DNA of 6,359 nt from Thermoanaerobaculia bacterium (GTDB lineage Bacteria; Acidobacteriota; Thermoanaerobaculia; Gp7-AA8), in the NCBI GenBank assembly GCA_023700825.1, contig JAMPYE010000261.1, forward strand, positions 1 through 6,359, read 5' to 3'. Positions 1 through 6,359 of this stretch are shown here, piece after piece (the stretch's first letter is position 1; each line of letters begins with the position of its first letter). A program made the position numbers and the translations under genes. The notes beneath the pieces were generated by a model. The model worked only from the letters and a program-made list of their open reading frames with translations. It ran no database searches and was not told the DNA's origin.

Positions 1-767
1 GCGTCCTTCTTGATCTTGATCAGGTTCGCCGTCTGCGCGTCTTCGAGCAGATCGCTGAAGGTGTCGTAGCCGTAGTACTCCTCGTTGAAGGCAGGCTTCT
101 TGCGCACCATCGTCTGCTTGACCATGGAGCCCCAGAGAATCTCCTTGTTCTCGCGCATCAGCGCCTTGATCGACTCGATGAGCAGCCGGAAGGCCTCGGC
201 CTGCTTCTTGTCCTTCGCGGCGACCGTCGGCGTGCGGTCGAGCCCGCGGACGAGATCCTCGTAGAAGATGAACTCGTCGCAGTTGTCGATGAGCAGCGCG
301 CTCGAGGAGTTCTTCACGCCGCAGCCGATGACGGCCTTGTCGTTCTCCTTGAGCTTGGAGACGAGCGGCGAGAAGTCGGAGTCGCCCGAGGCGATGACGA
401 AGAGCGAGATGTGCTCCTTGGACCACGACATGTCCATCGCGTCGACGGCGAGGCGGATGTCGGCCGAGTTCTTGCCCGAGTACTGACGGGCGGGAATCTC
501 GATCAGCTCGATCGCGGCCTCGTGAAACTCGCGCTTGTACTCGGGGAACTTGTCCCAGTCGCAGTAGGCGCGCTTGACGACGATCTTCCCCTTGTCGACG
601 AGACGCTCGAGAAGGAGGCTGATGTCGAACTTCTGGTAGTTCGCCTGACGGACGCCGAGCGCGATGTTCTCGAAGTCGATGAAGAGCGCGATCTTCGCGT
701 CGGCGATGGTGGCGCGAGGCGCCGCGACGACGATGTCGTCGTTGTGGTCGGTGGGGCGGTGTGGCAT
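1..767 (-). CDS. NYN-domain (LabA/DUF88) protein with C-terminal LOTUS/OST-HTH-like region, 3' end off window
   Basis: I translated this frame from ATG at 767 and found 255 open codons to the window edge. Residues 25-175 look like a NYN (PIN-like, LabA/DUF88) domain. The acidic metal-site motifs are LFIDFENI (D31), NSADIRLAVDAMDM (D103, D109, D112) and ASGDSDFSPLV (D129, D131). Residues about 190-255 (the stretch from QAEAFRLLIESIKAL to YGYDTFSDLLEDA) resemble the start of a LOTUS/OST-HTH domain, a common partner of NYN domains in bacteria. Family knowledge points to a cytosolic, metal-dependent RNA-binding or RNase-like protein; the target is unknown. No clear Shine-Dalgarno precedes the ATG. 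A weak TAAACT lies about 10 nt upstream, so a leaderless start is possible. The gene follows the prenyltransferase on the same strand after 197 bp and is probably transcribed separately. The C-terminus is cut by the window. Confidence 0.88.
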   Translation of the reverse strand, partial: MPHRPTDHNDDIVVAAPRATIADAKIALFIDFENIALGVRQANYQKFDISLLLERLVDKGKIVVKRAYCDWDKFPEYKREFHEAAIELIEIPARQYSGKNSADIRLAVDAMDMSWSKEHISLFVIASGDSDFSPLVSKLKENDKAVIGCGVKNSSSALLIDNCDEFIFYEDLVRGLDRTPTVAAKDKKQAEAFRLLIESIKALMRENKEILWGSMVKQTMVRKKPAFNEEYYGYDTFSDLLEDAQTANLIKIKKD

Positions 768-791
768 GCGCGTAGTTTAGCGCTTAAAGGC

Positions 792-819
792 AGGCGGAAG
801 GCGACAGGCGAGAGGCGAT
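792..819. repeat. Heptamer tandem repeat AGGCGNN x4
   Basis: Four head-to-tail heptamers start at 792, 799, 806 and 813 (AGGCGGA, AGGCGAC, AGGCGAG, AGGCGAT), with a partial AGGC just before at 788. The array lies 25-52 bp upstream of the NYN gene start, where a -35 element would be expected. It is non-coding, and I infer slipped-strand origin. Copy number could vary between strains. Confidence 0.75.
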
Positions 820-842
820 GAGCAGGCTCCGTGCAGCACAAC

Positions 843-948
843 ACAATGAACGCGGAATGCAGAATGCAGAACGTCGAATGAAGAAATGGGTGATCAGCTA
901 GCCGTTTCTACATTCAAACTTCTGCATTCAGCGTTCTGCATTCATTGT
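843..948. repeat. Long imperfect palindrome (about 47-bp arms, 12-nt loop)
   Basis: The left arm 843-889 and right arm 902-948 align as inverted repeats without gaps, 38 of 47 positions matching; several mismatches would be G-U wobbles in RNA. The arms begin with ACAATGAA / TTCATTGT and contain repeated GAATGCAGAA words. The loop is 890-901. In the direction of the prenyltransferase the stem begins 16 bp after its stop codon, so it may act as a transcript end or stability hairpin. No T-tract follows on the minus strand, so it is not a classical intrinsic terminator. A dispersed palindromic element is an equally good reading. Confidence 0.75.
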
Positions 949-964
949 TTTCTGCTGGTGCCAC

Positions 965-1942
965 CTACACCAAGTACGCGACCGCGAACCCGACCTGCGC
1001 GGTCATCATCATCAGGTACATGTGCCGCCACGAGGGGTGGTTCTCGGTCGAGGTGAGCTCGTCGGGATTGCGCAGCAGGAGCCATGAGGTATACGCGCCC
1101 CATAGCGCGAGGCCGACTCCGAGGATCGAGAGGAAGGCTGCGTTGCCGGTGAGGATCGTGAGCCCCGGGGCGAACGGGTCTTCGAGCACTGCGCCGAGAG
1201 GCATGAGCAGCCAGGGGAGCACGAAGAACGGTGCCATGATCTGCGCCGAGCGGCGCGCGCCGTACTTGATCGGAAGCGTGATGCAGCCCCCGGCGCGGTC
1301 GCCCTCCATGTCGGAGAAGTCTTTCGTCGAGGCTGCGCCGATGAGGAAAAGCATGAAGATCGAGCCGATGAACCAGGGCTCGCTCGATCCGACGCGCGCA
1401 ACCATCGACCAGCCGGCGACCTTGAGGAGGCAGCCGCGAGGGACGGCGATCGTCACGTTCGCCCAGATGCCGAAGCGCTTCGTGCGCCCGAGCTCGGGCA
1501 GCGAGTAGACGAGCGTGAAGACGAGCCCCGCGACGTAGATGAAGAAGCACTCGTGCGCCGAGAGAGGGGCGAAGAGCTTGGCGCTCCACGTCTGATACGG
1601 GTGAACGACGACGAGCCAGGTCGGCACGATCGCGAGCGCGTACCAGAGCAGCGTCGTGTTCCACGCGCTCCGCATCGTCATCGCGCCGGTGCAGAGCGGT
1701 CGCGACGGCTTGTTGATCCGGTCGATCTCGAGGTCGGCGATCTGGTTGATCGCGTTCGACGCCGCGTTGAGAAACGACGCGCAGAGCGAGCCGAGCACGA
1801 CGGTGAGAATCACGCTCGTCGTGAGCGTTCGCGTCGGGTCGGGGTTGTGCGCCGAGCCCCACGCGCAGATCGCGCCCGAGATGATCCCCAGCAGCGGCGG
1901 CAGCAGCGTGAACGGGCGGGCGAGATCGACGTAGCGCTTCAC
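965..1942 (-). CDS. UbiA-family membrane prenyltransferase
   Basis: This is a 325-aa polytopic inner-membrane protein of the UbiA superfamily, which transfers a polyprenyl group from its diphosphate to an aromatic, quinone-precursor, chlorin or glycerol-phosphate acceptor. The first Asp-rich motif is at residues 63-82: N63, N66-Q67, D70, D74, then KPSRPL with K78 and R81. The second is KDFSDMEGD at 207-215, with D208, D211 and D215. Also typical are RPFTLLPP near the N-terminus (9-16), YSLPELGRTKRFG (146-158) and IAVPRG (165-170). About 8-9 hydrophobic segments are visible and the length is normal for the family. The start is GTG at 1942; an in-frame TGA at 1976-1978 with no start codon between makes it the earliest possible. 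No Shine-Dalgarno is evident. The acceptor cannot be assigned: ChlG/BchG-like, DGGGP-synthase-like and MenA-like members share these motifs, and no pathway neighbours are present. It is divergent from the nrdJ unit. Confidence 0.9.
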   Translation of the reverse strand: MKRYVDLARPFTLLPPLLGIISGAICAWGSAHNPDPTRTLTTSVILTVVLGSLCASFLNAASNAINQIADLEIDRINKPSRPLCTGAMTMRSAWNTTLLWYALAIVPTWLVVVHPYQTWSAKLFAPLSAHECFFIYVAGLVFTLVYSLPELGRTKRFGIWANVTIAVPRGCLLKVAGWSMVARVGSSEPWFIGSIFMLFLIGAASTKDFSDMEGDRAGGCITLPIKYGARRSAQIMAPFFVLPWLLMPLGAVLEDPFAPGLTILTGNAAFLSILGVGLALWGAYTSWLLLRNPDELTSTENHPSWRHMYLMMMTAQVGFAVAYLV

Positions 1943-2159
1943 GGCGCCGAAGTGTGTCGCTGCCGCCGGGAAAGATCAAGCGCCGCCCCCTCGTGGCCGA
2001 ACTTGAAGAAGCTGGCCACAAGGAGCGATGGCGGCACATGAGTATCCTGGCTGGCTGCGATGGAAAACCGCGGAAAAGTCGTGCGTTCGGGTGCGGGCGC
2101 ATTTTTCCGCGGAGGTCGCGGGAGTGGAGGCCGGAGGTGGGTTTCACGCTCTCCGAAGC
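1943..2159. other. Intergenic region upstream of prenyltransferase; no convincing gene
   Basis: Reading frames are open here only because the sequence is GC-rich. A small inverted repeat GTGGCC (1993-1998) / GGCCAC (2014-2019) would lie in the prenyltransferase leader. I found no persuasive sigma70 promoter for the minus-strand gene. From about 2059 onward, GG-containing words hint at weak outlying units of the 11-bp array described separately. Confidence 0.5.
2068..2112. repeat. Perfect 10-bp inverted repeat CCGCGGAAAA / TTTTCCGCGG
   Basis: CCGCGGAAAA at 2068-2077 is repeated in inverted orientation as TTTTCCGCGG at 2103-2112, with 25 bp between. The half-site resembles the units of the 11-bp array downstream, so this may be an oppositely oriented unit pair or a protein-binding dyad. 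It is not a terminator: no T-run follows the right arm. Confidence 0.6.
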
Positions 2160-2326
2160 TGTGGCAGGGCGGCGGATTTCCTGCGGAAAGGGCGTCGGCC
2201 AACCCTGTGAAAACAGGGAGGAAAGCCTGCGGTAAAGCTGTGGCAAACGGCGGTGCGGATGTGGAAAACTCGGCGGAAATCCTGTCGAATCCCGGCGGAA
2301 TGTCTGCGGTAATGTTGTGAATCCCT
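2160..2326 (+). repeat. Degenerate 11-bp direct-repeat array, about 15 units, consensus near TGYGGAAANCC
   Basis: Units aligned on the G-Y-G-G core start at 2160, 2171, 2182, 2194, 2206, 2217, 2228, 2239, 2249, 2260, 2272, 2283, 2294, 2305 and 2316. Steps are 10-12 bp and mostly 11, about one helical turn. The best units are TGTGGAAAAC (2260), TGTGGCAAAC (2239), TGCGGTAAAG (2228), TGCGGAAAG (2182) and GGCGGAAAT (2272). The weakest are those at 2160, 2194 and 2249. TGTGGAAAA differs by one base from TGTGGATAA, the reverse complement of the E. coli DnaA box. A 6-bp hairpin with a GAAA loop (2203-2218) lies inside the array. The array ends 24 bp before the first NrdR-like box, so I infer a regulatory or protein-binding role for nrdJ; decayed repeat DNA is the alternative. 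Confidence 0.65.
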
Positions 2327-2349
2327 AAGTCTCATCAATACAGCGATTT

Positions 2350-2365
2350 GCACATCATGTGGTGT
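2350..2365 (+). promoter_or_regulatory. Candidate NrdR box 1
   Basis: GCACATCATGTGGTGT is an imperfect palindrome centred between 2357 and 2358; flanking ATTT (2346) and AAAT (2369) extend the symmetry. By eye it matches the 16-bp NrdR consensus acaCwAtATaTwGtgt at about 11 positions. NrdR is the Zn-ribbon/ATP-cone repressor of bacterial ribonucleotide reductase genes. The spacing to box 2 and the reductase gene downstream make the call much stronger than the single site. Confidence 0.65.
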
Positions 2366-2381
2366 AAATGTTAAGGGGACA

Positions 2382-2397
2382 CCACAAGATGTTGTGG
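2382..2397 (+). promoter_or_regulatory. Candidate NrdR box 2
   Basis: CCACAAGATGTTGTGG matches the NrdR consensus at about 12 of 16 positions. It is the core of a dyad with perfect 7-bp arms, ACCACAA (2381-2387) and TTGTGGT (2392-2398). The centre (2389.5) is exactly 32 bp from box 1, three helical turns, which is the arrangement known for paired NrdR boxes. The site ends 7 bp before the -35 hexamer, so bound repressor would probably interfere with RNA polymerase. Confidence 0.7.
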
Positions 2398-2404
2398 TTT
2401 GCGG

Positions 2405-2433
2405 TTGACACCTGCGGAGATGAGGTCTATAAA
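2405..2433 (+). promoter_or_regulatory. Sigma70-type promoter of the nrdJ unit
   Basis: A perfect -35 hexamer TTGACA (2405-2410), a 17-bp spacer and TATAAA (2428-2433, 5 of 6 to TATAAT) predict transcription starting near 2440. It lies just downstream of the two NrdR-like boxes and about 34 nt before the leader ORF start, giving an nrdJ leader of roughly 360 nt. It is the only near-consensus promoter I saw in the window. Confidence 0.8.
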
Positions 2434-2473
2434 TAGTCATTCGCGGCACAATCGAGTCTGAATCGGAGGGGCG

Positions 2474-2623
2474 ATGAAGGGTTCGAAGAGTCATCTGCGT
2501 TTGAGTCCGGCAGCTTCACTTCGCAGCGTATCGCTTCACATTCGCGAAACGCAGGTCATCGCGAAGGTCCGGACCCCGATCCCGGTGACGACGCGGCCCG
2601 GACTCAAGATTCAGGCGAGATAG
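2474..2623 (+). CDS. 49-aa leader ORF upstream of nrdJ
   Basis: The ORF begins at ATG 2474 and ends at TAG 2621-2623. It is the first start codon after the predicted transcription start and has a good Shine-Dalgarno sequence, GGAGGGG (2465-2471), immediately upstream. The product starts MKGSKSHLRLSP and ends RPGLKIQAR. It is basic, with many Arg, Lys, Ser and Thr and no acidic residue except one Glu, and has no signal peptide, membrane segment or recognised domain. The stop lies 180 bp before nrdJ, so direct translational coupling is unlikely. It could be a regulatory leader peptide, a small expressed protein, or a chance ORF. Complementary segments that can form alternative stems lie within it, so translation could influence leader RNA folding. 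I do not recognise the protein. Confidence 0.42.
   Translation: MKGSKSHLRLSPAASLRSVSLHIRETQVIAKVRTPIPVTTRPGLKIQAR
2501..2607 (+). other. Leader RNA with competing stems (set 1)
   Basis: TTGAGTCCGG (2501-2510) is perfectly complementary to CCGGACTCAA (2598-2607). A palindromic GGTCCGGACC (2566-2575) sits between and can pair with either arm: GTCCGG 2505-2510 with CCGGAC 2569-2574, or GTCCGG 2567-2572 with CCGGAC 2598-2603. These pairings exclude one another. All lie inside the leader ORF, so ribosomes would influence which forms. Direct repeats GCTTCACTTCGC (2513) and GCTTCACATTCGC (2533) lie in the enclosed loop. Confidence 0.45.
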
Positions 2624-2669
2624 TGTCGTTCCAGACGAAATAAAGACCAGTCGGCAATTGGAAGTTTGA

Positions 2670-2760
2670 GCTGGAGGTGAGGGCGTGGGCGTGATGCGAA
2701 AGGGGGAAGTCACCTCATTCGGAAATCGCGCTCGTTCCCGGGCCTCCAGCCTTTCTTGTC
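2670..2760 (+). other. Leader RNA with competing stems and T-rich tail (set 2)
   Basis: GCTGGAGG (2670-2677) pairs with CCTCCAGC (2743-2750), which is followed by the pyrimidine-rich tract CTTTCTTGTC (2751-2760), weakly terminator-like. An overlapping segment, GAGGTGA (2674-2680), instead pairs with TCACCTC (2710-2716), so the two stems compete for 2674-2677. The region lies between the leader ORF stop and the nrdJ Shine-Dalgarno. The arms are short and the first loop is long, so chance complementarity is possible. Confidence 0.3.
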
Positions 2761-2789
2761 TTCGCGCCGGCCGCAACTTACAAGAGGGT

Positions 2790-2795
2790 AAGGAG
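2790..2795 (+). promoter_or_regulatory. nrdJ ribosome binding site
   Basis: AAGGAG lies 8 nt before ATG 2804, a canonical spacing. It fixes the nrdJ start at 2804 and argues for independent translation initiation rather than coupling to the leader ORF. Confidence 0.85.
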
Positions 2796-2803
2796 ACGTA
2801 GTC

Positions 2804-5662
<2,859 letters not shown>

Positions 5663-5680
5663 AAGCTGGGGAATGGCAGG

Positions 5681-5742
5681 GGTGCCGGGCCCGCAAGGGT
5701 CCGGCACCGCGAATCCGGGCGAAGCACGGGTGCCGGATTCGC
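5681..5742 (+). other. Two abutting perfect hairpins between nrdJ and the next gene
   Basis: Hairpin 1 has arms 5681-5692 and 5697-5708, a 12-bp stem with one G-U pair closed by a GCAA (GNRA) tetraloop. Hairpin 2 starts at the next base: GCGAATCCGG (5709-5718) pairs perfectly with CCGGATTCGC (5733-5742) around a 14-nt loop. The region also carries a 48-bp-spaced direct repeat, GGGTGCCGGNNNCGCAAGGG (5680 and 5728). Thus GGTGCCGG at 5729-5736 can pair instead with CCGGCACC at 5701-5708, breaking both hairpins. Hairpin 1 starts 18 nt after the nrdJ stop and hairpin 2 ends just before AAGGGG (5743-5748), next to the following start codon. There is no T-tract, so an RNA-stability, processing or translation-control role is more likely than intrinsic termination. 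Confidence 0.75.
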
Positions 5743-5748
5743 AAGGGG

Positions 5749-6108
5749 ATGATGGAACAGGACGATATTGGGTTCCCCGAGTCGCCGATGGAAATGGCCT
5801 CGTGGGTTCGCGACCGTTCTCTCAAGGTCGTCAGGGATCTCTCCAGCGTCATCGGTTTCGTGAAGCACGAGATCGAGATTCCGGACGACCTCCAGGGTCA
5901 TCTTCATTTCCCGCTCTCCGCGGCGCTCGCCAACGCGATCAAGCTCGCCGCGTTTTCCTCCGGACATCACATTACCGCCGACGAGCTCTCGAGCCTCATC
6001 GGCGCGATCTACGAGCGTGGCCCCGACGGCTTCGACGAGCTCGTCGTGCGGCTGAGCAGTCTCGAAGAGCCGATCAGTGGCGGCGCGGAACCCGATTCAG
6101 ACAGCTGA
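5749..6108 (+). CDS. Uncharacterised acidic 119-aa protein downstream of nrdJ
   Basis: I do not recognise this family. The protein starts MMEQDDIGFPESPME and ends with an acidic, probably disordered tail (EEPISGGAEPDSDS). The middle looks like a small soluble alpha-helical domain: MASWVRDRSLKVVRDLSSVI, then ALANAIKLAAF and ADELSSLIGAIYER. No cysteine, signal peptide or membrane segment is present. ATG 5749 and ATG 5752 are adjacent. AAGGGG (5743-5748) abuts the first and is 3 nt from the second, so 5752 (118 aa) is a real alternative. The frame is open far upstream into nrdJ, but that part reads as an out-of-frame shadow. The gene lies 86 bp after nrdJ on the same strand, behind two strong hairpins, and the next gene follows after 23 bp. 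Co-transcription with nrdJ is inferred; a functional link to nucleotide reduction is not shown. Confidence 0.72.
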   Translation: MMEQDDIGFPESPMEMASWVRDRSLKVVRDLSSVIGFVKHEIEIPDDLQGHLHFPLSAALANAIKLAAFSSGHHITADELSSLIGAIYERGPDGFDELVVRLSSLEEPISGGAEPDSDS

Positions 6109-6131
6109 ACTTGCATGGGAGGGTGTGAAGC

Positions 6132-6359
6132 GTGAGCAAGAGCAAATTCGAACTGCTGGACGAAGCGCTGCTGTTCGAGATGGGGGGGACGCGCCGCCTG
6201 CTTCGCGGGCTGCGCGAGGCAGTGGCAGGAGAGCGCGCGCGAGGCGATTTCGACCAGGCGCTCGAGCGCTGGCTGGTCCTCAAGGCCGACCTCGACACCG
6301 ACCTCGCCACCGGTGGCGGAAAGTTCGTCACCGATTTCATGGCGGGCATCGAGCCGACA
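6132..6359 (+). CDS. Uncharacterised protein, N-terminal 76 codons only
   Basis: The start is GTG 6132, chosen because GGGAGGG (6117-6123) sits 8 nt upstream and because the preceding in-frame GTG (6123) runs straight into TGA. The visible 76 residues begin MSKSKFELLDEALLFEM and continue through RRLLRGLREAVAG and FDQALERWLVLKADLDTDL. They look charged and amphipathic-helical, with neither signal peptide nor membrane segment. GGGKFVTDF follows near the window edge. I recognise no family and the gene runs off the right end. It follows the 119-aa gene by 23 bp on the same strand, consistent with one operon. A competing minus-strand frame over 6074-6349 is rich in Ser/Arg and lacks this start-site support. 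Confidence 0.6.
   Translation, partial: MSKSKFELLDEALLFEMGGTRRLLRGLREAVAGERARGDFDQALERWLVLKADLDTDLATGGGKFVTDFMAGIEPT

Noticed and set aside
411..844. Plus and minus ORFs overlapping the NYN gene
   Set aside because: Low-complexity Val/Asp/Leu or Ser/Arg/Thr translations in shadow frames; the NYN motifs are in the frame starting at 767 on the minus strand.
942..2246. 434-codon minus-strand ORF overlapping the prenyltransferase
   Set aside because: Arg/Ala/His-rich shadow in another frame; the UbiA motifs are in the 965-1942 frame.
1954..2320. Small plus-strand ORFs in the divergent region, one starting at 2028 with AAGGAG two bases before its ATG
   Set aside because: Ribosome-site spacing is too short, the frames run into the 11-bp repeat array, and several frames are open at once, as expected from composition.
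2160..2326. Chromosomal origin (oriC) or CRISPR array
   Set aside because: For oriC, no AT-rich unwinding region and no dnaA or dnaN neighbour; only two units come near a DnaA box. For CRISPR, the units are far too short and have no spacers.
2440..2803. Cobalamin riboswitch in the nrdJ leader
   Set aside because: It would make sense for a B12 enzyme, but I see no B12-box core such as GCCACTG or the associated conserved blocks.
5681..5760. Classical rho-independent terminator after nrdJ
   Set aside because: The stems are strong, but no T-rich tract follows either hairpin and the next start codon lies directly downstream.
6074..6349. 91-codon minus-strand ORF at the right edge
   Set aside because: Ser/Arg-rich shadow; the plus-strand frame from GTG 6132 has a good Shine-Dalgarno sequence and fits the gene direction.

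Overview
The window is GC-rich bacterial DNA with strong G/C preference at third codon positions. It reads as chromosome rather than plasmid or phage: there is no transposase, integrase, tRNA, rRNA or CRISPR array. The phylum cannot be fixed from sequence alone. The non-coding G-rich heptamer tandems, the GAATGCAGAA-type palindrome and a B12-dependent reductase ending in Gly-Cys-Ser would suit a soil-type lineage such as Acidobacteriota, but that is a guess.

Left part (1-1942), both genes on the minus strand. A UbiA-type membrane prenyltransferase (965-1942) is followed after 197 bp by a NYN-domain (LabA/DUF88, PIN-like) protein (767 down to the window edge) that is entering a C-terminal LOTUS/OST-HTH-like domain when the window ends. 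The gap between them holds a long imperfect palindrome and a four-copy heptamer tandem repeat.

Middle (1943-2803), a long divergent control region of about 860 bp. It contains a degenerate, helically phased 11-bp direct-repeat array (about 15 units, consensus close to TGYGGAAANCC, resembling degenerate DnaA boxes). Next come two NrdR-like operators exactly 32 bp apart, a near-consensus sigma70 promoter (TTGACA-17-TATAAA), a 49-codon leader ORF with its own Shine-Dalgarno sequence, and two sets of mutually exclusive RNA stems.

Right part (2804-6359), plus strand. The dominant gene is nrdJ (952 aa), the adenosylcobalamin-dependent class II ribonucleotide reductase, with all expected catalytic cysteines and a Cys-rich tail. 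It is followed by two abutting, almost perfect hairpins, an uncharacterised acidic 119-aa protein and the first 76 codons of another uncharacterised protein. These probably form one transcription unit with nrdJ.

The most interesting part is the nrdJ control region. NrdR-type operators, a possible DnaA-like phased array, a leader peptide and switchable RNA stems together suggest dNTP supply controlled at several layers. The operators and promoter are well supported by sequence; the array's role and the RNA switching are hypotheses.
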